From: Prostheceraeus crozeri
Taxonomy: Eukaryota; Platyhelminthes; Polycladida; Euryleptidae
Direction: 5' to 3'
NCBI GenBank assembly: GCA_907163375.1
Contig: CAJQUW010010440.1
Coordinates: 1 to 64,000, forward strand
DNA: 64,000 nt
The position numbers and the translations under genes were made by a program. The notes under the pieces are model-generated. The model did no database searches. It worked only from the letters and a program-made list of their open reading frames with translations, and was not told where the DNA came from. Shown here piece after piece: positions 11,045 to 21,716 of the stretch. Position 1 is the stretch's first letter. Each line of letters opens with the position of its first letter.

Positions 11045-11550
11045 ATGAGTCGAAGGAAGTCTATTCAAACTGTTGTTGATGAACTAGTCTTATCTGATAT
11101 TGTAGGCAAAAAACGCAATGCTAATGATCAACAGACAGATCGCGGAACTGCAAATAAAAAACGGCGAACGTGTTCGAGCGGCCAATGTAATCGTAACCGC
11201 TCTACAACGAATTGCTATTACTGTGAAAAACCATTATGTGGTAAATGTTGTAAATCTATCTGTCCAAGTTGCTTTGTGACTGACGAATAGGGCAACTATG
11301 CATCTTTTTCTGAATTATACAAATTTTGTTGTATTTATATTGTTTTCATATTTTAGTACGCATCTGTACAAAGTGTGTATTCAAATAATTCATCTCAAAA
11401 TGGTATATTTTAATAATAGTGATACTATTAGGTCATTGGAATGTGATAGGCAACAATTCTGGAACGTAGATGTTATAAAAACTTACAATGCGTCAATTGA
11501 CGCATTTCGGCGTTCTAGGGATTTCAAAATTTTCCGCATTCTAGTGTTAA
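11045..11550 (+). mobile_element. piggyBac 3'-end remnant with Cys-rich domain
   Basis: The frame 11045-11290 (81 codons) carries a Cys-rich cluster (CSSGQCNRN, NCYYCEKPLCGKCC, CPSC) like the C-terminal zinc-binding domain of piggyBac transposases, after a basic stretch (KKRR). Downstream is a 16-bp perfect palindrome TGCGTCAATTGACGCA at 11489-11504, and the end TTCTAGTGTTAA finishes at TTAA 11547-11550. The palindrome and end resemble the internal repeat and TTAA-flanked terminus of piggyBac. The catalytic domain and left end are missing, so this is a 3' fragment. Confidence 0.65.
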
Positions 11551-12892
11551 CCATTTAGCATGTGAATGTTGTATACTCTTAATAACAAATATATCATCAT
11601 CATCATTGTTATCACTTTAAGTTTAAGGCATCATTTTATTTCTACCACGGAAGTTTCTATTCGATTGCTCGGGCGACAACTTGCAACTGAAACCGAGAAA
11701 TTCTGAGACATCGACTACAATTCGTAGCAATAGCGGCCTAGTGATTGTTGATGTCTTAATAGTGTATGCCCAGCAACATGCCTACAGTCCAATCTATTCC
11801 ATACCTTAATTGTTTTCATTTTGTCATTCAACAATCCAACCAGACTTAATAAATAGCACAGCTGCGTAGTAAGTGAGGTCATGGTTAAACAGAATACGAA
11901 TTTGGAATGGCTTCACTTTTAGGTAAATGTGTTAATCATTTTAGGGTTGCGAAGATATCAACCATCGGCATATGAAATACATAAAAACTCAATATGCACA
12001 AAAACACATGCAAGTTAACAGCAGATACAATATGACTAACTCCAAGTACTTCTTATTTAAACTATTCTGTGAATGGAGTGGAATTTTCATAAAAAAATTA
12101 TTACTTTATGCTCTTAACATGTAGTTCTCCTAAGATTCAAATCAAAATATTAATTTTTACAGTTTTATTTTTATGCATGAAGCATCAATAGAGAACCCAT
12201 GTTTTGTATAGAAAACCCAAGATTTGTGTCAATTACCCAAGGTCCAACCTTGCTAGAAGCAAATATCCAAATCTTTCTACAAAATGCAGATTGGCTTGCT
12301 TTGTGCCATTTAAATAGTGCAACTCTATACTCCTTATGGTATTCCGCTGTTCCTGTGCACAGTCGTAAAAGTTTTGTGCGTTGAATATGCTTATAATACT
12401 TGCAAAAATCAAAATTAGTGACGGTGATGATTTTTCCCATATCCATTTCGATATTTCTAGGAACAAGGTGAAGTGGAACGCCATGGCATCAATGAAGCAA
12501 AACAATGAATGAGGTCTTTGGAATGATGGAGTTGGCAGGAAGAATCGCCTTCGAGAGGATTAGGTTTCGACGCGTCATAAAACAGGCTGTACTCCGACAA
12601 GAGTGCTTAACTGACAACGGTTTTTTCACAGATAACATATAAAGCGTATTTTCATGTAGATCTGTGATACAGGGAGACCATTCTAATTACTTTTAGCCGA
12701 TTGCTTCCCTATGATGTAATTTCTCAATGCACAATAATGCATGTAACTTAGTCCTCTATCTGAGAGGCGATAATTGGGCTAAATCTAACAAAAGTATTGA
12801 TTTTGATTTTGAGCTGCTATCTGTGGTGACAGGACCAACTCAAAATGCAGAAAAAGTGTGTCTACGAGCTAGCTCCATAATTTGAGAGAATC
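11551..12892. other. No gene recognised
   Basis: The first ~60 bases end in a short ATC microsatellite (about 11592-11606) that could be a LINE 3' tail. The rest is AT-rich and has only weak overlapping frames on the minus strand (12171-12505) without recognisable motifs. Confidence 0.5.
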
Positions 12893-13021
12893 TGAAAACT
12901 TTGATGTTGCGGTAAAGATTACGAGGCCGTTCGACCGTCCTGATTGGTTTAAGGATGGCTGGCTGCGACAGTCGAAGGACCTCACCAGAATAGATATCTA
13001 TTCCGCAACATCACGGTTTTA
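12893..13021. mobile_element. Small inverted-repeat element
   Basis: TGATGTTGCGG near 12902 and its complement CCGCAACATCA near 13003-13013, with further matches outward (AAAAC / GTTTT), enclose about 90 bases. It may be a MITE. It directly abuts the fold-back element that begins at 13028. Confidence 0.45.
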
Positions 13022-13027
13022 AGCTTC

Positions 13028-13757
13028 TAGTCCGGCAGCCAGAGCGAGTTTCTGCAGGGAACGAGGCCGAAAATGAGAGTTTCACAGAATGATTTACACC
13101 CTATGACTACTTCGAATCGGTACGTCTGCCGAGCTCTAGTGAGTTCCTCTTCTTGTCAGACAGGATCAAAGAAAAACACGTGTAAATCCAATGGGACGCA
13201 AATTGCAGTTTTTGGCTAAAATGAAATTTTGTATGTTTTCTCTGATTAAACGAAAAGTACTATACCCAGAGTGATAATGTTTGGCATGGAATATCTTTCA
13301 GGTCATTTCCTTTCATGTTCATGCACTTCTGTCTATGAAGCTAAACACATTCAGATTTGGCGAGCCTCTTAATGTCGGCATACACAAGCATTTTTAGCAA
13401 CTTTATCCACATTCAACCACATCCTCATATATATTTCCGATTAGATGCATGATAAAAGCACACGCCCATCATAGGAAATGGCCTGAAGATATTCCATGCC
13501 AAAAAATTATGACTCTGGGCTTAGTACTTTTCATTTAATCAGAGAAAACATAGAAAATTTCATTTTAGCCAAAAACTGCAATCTGCGTCCCATTGGATTT
13601 GCATGTGTTTTTCTTTGATCTTGTCTGACAAGAAGAGGAACTCACTAGAACTCGGCAGACGTGCAGATTCGTAGTAGGCATAGGGTGTACAACATTCTGT
13701 GAAAGTCTCACTTTCGGCCTCGTTCCCTGCAGAAACTCGCTCTGCCTGCCGGACTAT
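13028..13757. mobile_element. Fold-back element with ~286-bp inverted arms
   Basis: The left arm 13028-13313 starts TAGTCCGGCAGCCAGAGCGA. It is repeated in reverse complement at 13471-13757 with few differences, around a 157-base loop. A transcript across it would form a long hairpin. A related copy with only one arm plus loop lies at 54802-55234. The apparent 127-codon frame on the minus strand in the right arm is not conserved as protein between copies (stops in the others), so no protein is called. Similar to FB-type elements in form; family unknown. Confidence 0.8.
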
Positions 13758-13955
13758 TCTCCCGAATTGTGGAAGATAATCAACCAAGCCGATTAGTTGG
13801 TAGAATTGTGAAGTTATGCAAATGAAAACCTTCATGCACGACTTCATAAGATTCATGTTTATTCTTGAACAGACCTGTTTGAACTGACTAGTACGTGGGT
13901 CTGAATTTTCCGACCAAGGCTCATTCAGAAGCCCCCAGTCCATCCCGGGCCTGAT

Positions 13956-14838
13956 TTAACCCTTAAGATACAAAGGTAATTTGCCACCTTTAAAAGACAA
14001 AAGGTGATCAAAATGATCACCTCGAAAATAAACACTGTTTATGCCCGATAGTTGATATATTTTTAACTCATCTAAATTATTTATGGCCCAAAGGATGTAT
14101 TTCGTCGTATTTGAACGCTTTAAACTGCCGTCTAACAAGCCGGGTATTGATTGAGATTGATTTGTATTGAATCTGATTGAGTGTTGTTTTTTAATATCAA
14201 CTGTAGTTTTTGCATAAAACTCCCATCAACATTATTGCATTAAATGAGCAAACTATCTTCAATATTCATCATCCAACAGCAGGAAATAACAATCCACGCA
14301 CTAAGAGGCGCACATTTCTTATGAGTCTAGCTGATGAATTGGTGAAAGAAGAAATGGTGTTGCGACTTGACAGACCATTTGGACTTCCCACGAACATTGT
14401 TGAGAATTTGTCTCGATATACAGGGCAACCAAGTCCTCGTGCTGTTCGACGGCAAGAAGTTGAGGCTTCGAGTGAAAGACCCCGATGTGGCAAATGCATC
14501 AAGAGGGCAAACGTCCTCGCGATGCGAATCTGACAGCCTCGAAACGTGCAGCTTGTAACTTGCCAATTTACGGAAAACACGGAATAAAGAAGATTCTGTG
14601 CATTGACTGTTGAATTTTACTACAGATATTGGACACCAAAATGCGATTGATTCAAAGTTGTAATACTTTGATAATGCGTTGCAAAATATTGATAATGCAA
14701 TGATGTTATGAAACATATTTCAATAATTGACTTGTTATATGAATTTCATGTAAAACAAAACATGTTTCATGAATCCGTTTTTTCAGTCGAAAAAGTCGAA
14801 AAAGTTCAGTCGATCACCCCTTTGTATCTTAAGGTTAA
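13956..14838 (+). mobile_element. piggyBac-like element, internally deleted
   Basis: TTAA at 13956-13959 and 14835-14838 flank inverted ends (CCCTTAAGATACAAAGG left; its complement with one C fewer right). A 19-base palindrome GGTGATCAAAATGATCACC lies at 14003-14021, and part of the same motif recurs near the right end. The frame 14210-14533 is the C-terminal part of a piggyBac-type transposase: RRTFLMSLADELVKE, DRPFGLP, then a Cys-rich end (RCGKCIKR). After a frameshift it continues as ACNLPIYGKHGIKKI and CIDC. The catalytic region is missing. It is a small non-autonomous derivative with a dead coding remnant. Confidence 0.7.
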
Positions 14839-15091
14839 CGGGAATTTTCAGGCTAAGGTTCGCCTCACCCAGCCTGTTTATTGTCAGATATCAAAAATTA
14901 GGTGCTAGAATTCTTACAAAGTATGTCTTAGATGATAAGGACAATACCTCATAAGCCAAGGTAAGTTATTTACAGAAGCGGGAAGCGAAAATGAAGGTGA
15001 TATGAAATTGATTCAATTCAACATCAAGCTCAGCGGAAAACCAGCCGGGACGGAGAACCATATTCGTCGCAATGAACATGTTGAGCATATT

Positions 15092-15204
15092 CTATAGAGA
15101 AAGAATATCGCAAAAAGGTTTCATTGCACCGATATATTTCGTCGGCTCTCTACGGGATGCACTCCGGAATGACAAGCAAGGTATGATGTGAACACATGCA
15201 ACCA
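15092..15204 (+). repeat. PLE coding piece, inverted partner of 16800-16910
   Basis: This 110-base segment (phrases such as TTTCATTGCACCGATATATT and CTCCGGAATGACAA) is the reverse complement of 16800-16910 with few differences. Read in the PLE direction it gives APIYF.GSLR and LRNDK. Together the two form inverted repeats around 1.6 kb of RTE and PLE sequence. Confidence 0.65.
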
Positions 15205-15904
15205 CAGAATTAGACAGGTCGTCTCTTCTTCTGTTTGACTAGAAAGGAAACATTGGAACATGTAACGTTAATGAAATGGCACAATCTCCTGACTGAATAC
15301 CATAGCAATCGAACAATGAGCAGCCAGTTCACCATTAAACACGCCAAATTGTGCAAAGTTTCAGTGACTGTTATCAACCGGATCACACAGCAAAGAGACA
15401 CAGTCGATGTCAAGTTCTACAGAAAAGTTTGTGAACGTATTTTCGTGCGCCTGCTAACTTTTTTTAAAATGATCGGAGGCTCCAACATTATCGAGAAAAC
15501 TTTTGCGAAATGACCTGAATTCTTTGAATCTGAAGGAATCGTGGTGATCGGATCATTTTGAAGGAATTCACAGTAATCCGTAAGCGACGCACGACTATTT
15601 TTCCTATCTCTGCAAGGTATTAAAAGTTTCTTTTTGCCCACTTAACCAGTTCCAGCATGTGCCATCTGTTTGAATCAGTTTGCACTTCTAGCAAAGTGAT
15701 GCGGCTAAACAATCTAATTCTGCGTGCAACGGTCAGCAGACAATCTTCTGACGCATCATGACATGATTGATGCGTAATGAGACAATGAAGCATGAAATAC
15801 AATAAAAACATGAAAGTCAAGACTAATAAGAAAGTTGTCGAGGTAAGGAAAGGGTAAAAACGGTCTCCTTCTGGACGCAAAGGTCTGGGTTCGATCTGTA
15901 AATG
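15205..15904. other. No gene recognised; short unassigned frame
   Basis: The plus-strand frame 15235-15513 (92 codons) has no recognised domain. A tRNA-B-box-like string GGGTTCGATC near 15888 is alone. Nothing else is supported. Confidence 0.4.
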
Positions 15905-16400
15905 TGCTTTACTTTACTTTATGCGGCATATTCATTGCTGAACTTCGGCCGACCCATTGGAGATGGCACGCCACAGTTTTCGCTCACGCATTGCGCCGTT
16001 CAATTCGTGCATGTTGAGTCCGGTCCATTTCATGATGTTGTTGACATACTGCGTCCTGGGCCTTCCTCTGCGCCGGCTGCCCTCCATGTTGCCTTGCAGG
16101 ACAGTTCTCGTTAAAAGGCATCCTCCCTCCCTGCATTGATGACCGTAGAAGGAGAGTTTCCTTTTCCGAATGTGTCGAAGTAACATAGGGGTAGTGGCCA
16201 GTTGCTGGAAGATGCTGGCATTCGTTCGGTGCTCTCTGTAATTTATGCGCAACATTCTCCTCCAGAACCACATTTCAGCAGCTTCGATGTGTTTCTCGTC
16301 TGCAGTTTTCAGCGTCCATCCTTCCGCTCCATATGATAGAATTGGCCACACAAGCGTCTTCACTAATTTTATCTTGAGCTTTGTTGGTAGTGCCTATCTG
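15905..16400 (-). pseudogene. RTE-type LINE, C-terminal fragment
   Basis: The minus frame 16363-15932 reads MKTLVWPILSYGAEGWTL, then RKRKLSFYGHQCR, then GSRRRGRPRTQYVNNIMKW. This is the conserved C-terminal region after the RT of RTE/BovB-like LINEs. The 5' part is missing, as expected for incomplete reverse transcription. The 3' tail is a short AAAGT repeat (minus strand, about 15908-15922). Confidence 0.8.
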
Positions 16401-16479
16401 CCCATGGCTTGTTCAGTCTGGTCATCTTCGCCTTAGCCATAGCTATTCTCACATGGACGTCTCCTGTGCAACTTCCATC

Positions 16480-16910
16480 ATTTTTCTTGATAGAGCCAGC
16501 CAAGATGAAGCTTACACCCTCCTCTCTTCAGCAAAGAGAATCCTGGGGAGGGAGCACAGCCACATCCAGGAAGATGCTTGGCGATGCTGCTTGATGGCTT
16601 CCTGCCATTGGAGTCACCTTTCTTAAGCCGCGCTGGAAGGTGCTCATGTGCTCGTTTATTCTCTGGTCTCCTCTCGGTTCAGCCGATGTATCTGCTGTCG
16701 CCGTCACAACTGAAATTGTAGATTCCGAGGTGATTGGAAGTCTGTCCTATCGAACACATGTGGGGGACACAAATGAATCTCATTGAGTCTGCTGACCGTT
16801 GCATGTGTTCACATCATACATTGTTTGTCATTCCGGAGTGCTTCGCGTAGAGAGCCGGCGAAATATATCGGTGCAATGAAACCTTTTGTGATATTCTTTC
16901 TCTATAAAAT
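16480..16910 (-). pseudogene. Penelope-like element fragment with GIY-YIG domain
   Basis: Minus-strand translation of about 16760-16640 gives GIYNFSCDGDSRYIG, the GIY-YIG endonuclease core of PLEs, with a stop directly after YIG. Upstream lies a linker (APIYFAGSLREALRND). Several frame changes show decay. Part of the upstream region (16800-16910) is repeated inverted at 15092-15204. Confidence 0.65.
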
Positions 16911-17464
16911 TGTTATATTTTACACCATATATTCAAAGACATGAACAGAGTCTGTTTGTCATTGGTCTATGTCTTGTTAGTTGAGTCTACAATCTCTGCA
17001 AGATTTACCTTTCTTGATTGCTTTCAAAACATAGTTGAATTAGCCTTTTATGTTATATCTAAGTGGACATTTCACAATTAATGAGAAATATGAAGCGTCT
17101 TGTACTATGAGGATAATTTCAAACAAATTCAATCAGACAGCCGAAGCGTAAATGATGCAATTGACCTTGTTTGCATACCGTGACATGTGTCGCCGCATAC
17201 CTTAATTAACATCGAACTTTCCCGTAGCCGTTTTGTTGCAAACTTTCAACCTGATTTTTATTCCCGTGAATGAAATTGGGGTAAAGCAACCACAATGTGT
17301 AAACACTCACAATTGGATTCGAAGATCTGACGCAAAGAGAACGAGCACATGTGAGATTATAGCAAATGAATCTCATTGAGTAATGCTTTCGGATCAGATC
17401 AACGAAGACAAATATAGACATCGGTTTTGTAACTCATTCGTTATCTACAAGTAAATTAGGATTC
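16911..17464. other. No gene recognised; upstream of the 17465 peptide gene
   Basis: AT-rich sequence without convincing frames. It would contain the promoter of the small gene starting at 17465; no TATA box was singled out. Confidence 0.4.
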
Positions 17465-17738
17465 ATGAATTCGATCCTTAGAAGCTTCTTGCTCATTTTG
17501 GTCAGTATAGTATTTTTTTTGGCCGCTTCGTCAGTTTCTACGTGTGTTCCTAAATGTATGGACGGAAATGGCTACTGTGACTATAGGAAGGAAAGCAACA
17601 CCTGGCGATGCAAGTGAGTGAGACACGACTTGAAGTTGATTCTGTTACTAAGTTACTTAAAACTCTGAGTGGCGGAATCATGATCATTTCAGTGGAATTT
17701 TACTTTGTGGCAATTTTTATGATTTCCCAAGTTCATGA
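17465..17738 (+). CDS. Candidate small secreted Cys-rich peptide, two exons
   Basis: Exon 1 (17465-17613) encodes a clear signal peptide (MNSILRSFLLILVSIVFFLA) and then a short Cys-rich mature part: TCVPKCMDGNGYC and TWRC. It ends at a good donor, AA|GTGAGT, in phase 2. A 79-base intron ends ATCATTTCAG, and exon 2 (17693-17738) would add NGILLCGNF and stop at TGA. The total is 64 codons with five cysteines, and AATAAA follows at 17818. The donor phase and signal-peptide exon match the EGF-like gene at 42063, so the two may be distant relatives. Exon 1 is well supported. Exon 2 is a guess; a different acceptor further away would change the C-terminus. Function unknown; secretion is inferred. 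Confidence 0.5.
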
Positions 17739-17799
17739 AAAAACAATTTCTGTAATTGAAAATGACATAAAGACAAATATTTTGTGAAGTATGTTTAGG

Positions 17800-18320
17800 T
17801 TTCTTGCATTAGATTTCAATAAAGCCAACATGTTTCGCCGTTGTAATTATGCTGTATATAACAGTGATGCTTTTTATATATTTGGCTTGAGGGCCCTTCT
17901 TTCGCACAAAACTAAGTAATGAATATAAAAGATCAAAAACCAAGTGTGTGTCATTGGTTCCCAATTTCTTTCCCTGAGGCTTGATCACAGGCAATACAAA
18001 TGATGAAATTAGATGTTCGTGTATACAAGCAGATGTAACATCTGTGGATCATAACAGAATAAAAACTTCGGTGGATTCTCATGAGATATCTCTAAAAAAT
18101 AACATAGTCTAGTAGGCCAATTTAAGAATGCGGAACATCAGCATAGAAATGCATGTAGAATGGTACATGAAAGACATAGATTAGATACTTACAACAAATG
18201 ATTTGCGGGCCATTAAGATAAAAACGTGAAAAAGCTGAAAGTTTGAAACTAAGAGTTCAGGAATTTTGCATCCATTCATCAGGAAGTTTGGGTTAGTCTC
18301 TTGAACATATACGTACATGA
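17800..18320 (-). repeat. Paralogous segment, copy A (inverted relative to 23230-23845)
   Basis: Read on the minus strand, this segment matches 23230-23845 over about 500 bases. Shared phrases include AAACTTCCTGATGAATG, ATCTAATCTATGTCTT and a frame VIKPQ, then KKGPQAK. The frame is partly kept in both (17994-17809 here). A weaker third piece lies near 19585-19620. It may be a fragment of an unrecognised mobile element or a duplicated host exon. Confidence 0.55.
17818..17823 (+). terminator. Polyadenylation signal AATAAA
   Basis: It lies 80 bases after the proposed stop of the 17465 gene. It also lies within the edge of a repeated segment, so it may be coincidental. Confidence 0.35.
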
Positions 18321-19885
18321 ATGTACTCTCAATTGACTCACCTTATCAATGTTATCCTTGTGAGATTGTTGCTGTTGCTATTCTGTACTTTTGTAATCCT
18401 TCCTATTTCGCCAATGCAATATAAAGTTTCTTGCTAAAGTTGCGATTTCATATTTCACATCTTTCAATAAACATAAAACATCTTTCTTTACAGCCAATAC
18501 ATTTATTGATACAAGCCCTCTATTTTTGCTCTGCCCTCTATCTATTGTCCGATGCAATGGTTCATCAGTCAGAGACACAAATTATAAGTCCTGTATTTTG
18601 CATATAATCCATGTTCCTTTCTCAATTTTGTCATTTCCTTTTCTCATATTCATTTACTGGCCTAAACGACACTTTCAGTAAAATTTAAATATCTTTCTGT
18701 CGCTTATCTTTTCTTCCTTGAGCATCTTTTCAATAAAATATTATCACAAAAGACGTCTGGATAGCCATTTTTCTGCATTTGATTCAAAGAATACTCATTC
18801 ATCAAGACGTCTAATGCTTCAAACGACTTTTCTTCATGTCATCAATTATTTCCTTCTCGTTTTCAGATTCTCTCGTGTTCTTTTGTTTTTAGCAGACATC
18901 CAAAAAAATGTGACTCCCATCAGAAACTTGTGGAAATATAGTCTTTGGAATAAATCAGGTTTAAATCAAGTTTTATTGAAAGCCTGCATAGAGAGTCTTC
19001 TCATTCACCACGGCATACCACCAAATCAAAATTTGTACTTACTTTAGGTTGTGGAACATAGCAAGGACCTTTTCCTAGCAAGTTTTGTTCATTTTCTTTA
19101 AAAGTATGTGAAGATAAGTTGGTGAATGTCTGAGCAGAAGTATATTCAGTATTGCCTCTGATGTTCCATATGCATGTTCATGTTTGTGTGGTCATTTAAA
19201 AAAGACTTCGTATATGTATCTCGCTTTACACGAGGTTCTAGTTCTCTCTTTTCTTCATAGTACACGAAATTCTTACTTGACAAATTCAACCATACTTTGG
19301 CTTGTTGTCTCTGTAATCTTGCTTGAATCGGTGCGTAGGGCATTTTTCAATCTAGTTTACAACTCGAAAGCCAATTTGTATCACTTCACGTCGGCTGCAT
19401 CCTCGCTCAAAGAAAAAAGAAATAGAGAAGTTTTAGAGAAAGAAATATGAGAAAGATTGCGTTTAAAACGAAGAAGGGTGCTAGCTAAATTCCAGCTCTT
19501 CCGCCCAATTTCTTTTTCAACAACATTGTATATTTCTTACCGTCATGGTCAGTAAGATGAATAATGAATTGTACAGTAAATATGTTTTTTTCCGCACGAA
19601 GTTAAGTAATGAATAACAATAATGAAAAATTAAAGCGTGCGCAACTGCTTCCATACAGAAAGAAGGGTTAATGTTTATTGAAAGATGTCATATATGAAAT
19701 CGCAATTTCTACATTGCCGAAATAGGAAGAATTGCACAACAAAACCATCAAAAAGCAGCAGGCAAGAAGAATCACATGCAAGAATAAGAAGAAGAAGAAA
19801 TTATATATATTTTCCAAATTTGAATTAAAAGTATAACATATCATAAGGAAGTCAGTAAGGAATGGCACTTGTGAAATCAATAAAG
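18321..19885. other. No gene recognised
   Basis: AT-rich sequence. The frame 18718-19047 (109 codons) has no recognisable motif, and its composition suggests chance. Around 19585-19620 a short match to the 17800/23230 repeat is present. Confidence 0.5.
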
Positions 19886-20690
19886 CTATTCATAACCAAA
19901 ATTGACATAATCACAAAGCATTTCTGCCGTTAGCTCGTTCTGCTTAAGTGAGGCACGTTTGAATATAGTGGGTGACGTGTCTATTGGCACTTGAAATTTA
20001 GTAGGCGTTTTTGATGGAATTTTGTGATGGCAGTATTTTTCCATTGGCAGTTGGATGAAGAAAGTGATATTTTTGGCGCGTTTCAAAGTCTTTCGACTAT
20101 TTGCACAGTTTCCGCATTAAACGAGAGTAGTACATAACAATAATTAGTGTAACACTAATAAAAACAAGCCACAGTTCATCGTGGCTCAGTAAACCTTTAT
20201 GTACTTTTGTCATGTTCAAACGCCTTGAACAACTTTTGAACACATAACAAAAATGAATACTCCAATTCAAAGTGTCAACCATGTAACACCGAAAATTTCC
20301 ATTTCTGTGACCATTGAGGAAGAAATTGGGGAATACACGTTGAAACACTTCTTGCTGATACATAAAACTTTAGCTTTCGTCTCATCTAGTAGCAGCATGT
20401 TTGAAGAAGACCACATCTTTATATTATGAACTTCTGATAGCAAACGCTCAATCGAATCGTCACTTTCAGACTTAGAAATCGGACAAGTCTCACGAATGTC
20501 GTCAGCATACATAGTAGTAAAAGTTTTAGATGACAATGGTTTGATGTCTCCACAGTATAGAACAAAAAGGAATGGTTCTAGCAAAGTACCCTGTGGAGCA
20601 CCACTTGTAACGGCAACTGGCTGATTAAAAAAAGGCCTACCCAGCTTGACACACTGAAACCGTTTGGTCAAATAAGAACAGAGCACGGCA
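19886..20690 (-). pseudogene. CR1/Jockey-like LINE, RT end fragment
   Basis: The minus frame 20686-20267 reads SGAPQGTLLEPFLFVLY and MYADDI (the YADD box). The next frame continues with the thumb region (LNWSIHFCYVFKSCSRRLNM, VMYYSRLMRKL), so a frameshift lies near 20270. A weaker tail reaches about 19886. The 5' part is missing. Confidence 0.7.
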
Positions 20691-20804
20691 GAGCATATAA
20701 TAATAATATCCGTTTTTGAAAGTAATGGAAATCACAAAATCACAAAAAATATATACAAAATAGATAGTAAAATAAGTAAGAATAAGTAAAAAAAGGATAA
20801 AATA

Positions 20805-21715
20805 AGTCATTTCAATCCTGACCGGTTTCACCTGCTATGACATGGGAAGTGAATTATATTGAACATCAAAAAATGACAGAGATTAAATTTACATAGAAAT
20901 GAGACACATAAAAACATAGGAGAAATGATTACCGACCGTTAAGAGGAGGATTGAGCAATCTAATCATGGATTTTTGTTTTATCTCACGCTCTATGCGGCT
21001 GCAATCGTAATGAAGTTGATAAATATGGGCAGCCTCAAATTGTGGACTCACATTTTTGGCACAGTCGGCAATATGCTTGCTCACAGTTAAAATCATGTGC
21101 TGACGATGAAATATCTGCTGTCTGTGGACAGTTAGTCGATTGCAGAAAACATCACCGGTCTGACCCACATAAAAGTCCCCACATGACCTACATTTCAACA
21201 CATAGATAACATTGCTGGAAATACAGCTTAAGTTCTTATTAATGTAAAATGTCTTATAACCACCGCCGAAATTGAAGATGATAGACCTCACGGCACCCAC
21301 ACCGTGGATCCCCACATGTGATGATACCATTGATGGTAGGCCGATAATTCCGCCTGAGAATCCTATACAAGGAAGGTGGTTGCCGATATGATCTGAACAA
21401 ATTGTACTTATCAAAAGGCTTTCTTAATTGAAGACTGTTCTAAGCTGGTAAAATCGCATCTTTATAAATGTTCGGATTGTTCTTATTATGTGTACAAATA
21501 AAAGGAATTGTCCTTACACATTGACCACGTTCTATGTTATTGCAAGCAACTCTTCTATCCTTACCAGCTCGCGCGAACTAGCATTATTTGAGAATCTGGC
21601 TGATTTTTATCTATTTCAGTTTGAATTTTGTCTTTATGCATATACATAGATTTAATTAATAAATCATTCCTTTGACAAGCTTCTAAGAATGAAGTGAAAC
21701 CGGTCGGGATTAATT
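20805..21715 (-). pseudogene. Penelope-like element fragment (C-terminus, GIY-YIG) with inverted terminal repeats
   Basis: The minus frame 21414-20929 holds the linker and endonuclease: NVIYVLKCRSCGDFYVGQTG, then RLTVHRQQ, SKHIADCAK and the closing IRLLNPPLNGR*. Upstream, a decayed linker (VRTIPFICTHNKNNPN) reaches about 21650. Related strings GTGAAACCGGTC with GGATT occur in inverted orientation at both ends (minus about 20835-20815; plus 21694-21710). They are the hammerhead-containing terminal repeats of this element. The GIY-YIG sequence closely resembles that at 59200, so the two belong to one subfamily. Confidence 0.75.
21665..21712 (+). ncRNA. Hammerhead ribozyme-like fold, C3U/G8A variant
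   Basis: Stem I strand ATTCCT is followed by UUGACAA where a hammerhead has CUGANGA. Stem II is GCUUC / GAAGU around a 7-base loop. GAAAC (21696-21700) follows, then CG and the cleavage triplet GUC (21703-21705), then the other stem I strand GGGAUU. Stem III is only the self-complementary CCGG. Core positions C3 and G8 are both changed, to U and A, which would keep them paired. Activity is unknown. Confidence 0.45.
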
Positions 21716-21716
21716 C

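Noticed and set aside
12171-12505. Overlapping minus-strand frames of ~90 codons
   Set aside because: No motif, two frames equally open, no splice or poly-A context.
13560-13943. 127-codon frame in the fold-back arm
   Set aside because: Not preserved in the other arm or in the 54.8 kb copy; non-coding repeat.
15840-15900. tRNA or SINE head
   Set aside because: Only a B-box-like GGGTTCGATC is visible; no A box or cloverleaf could be drawn.
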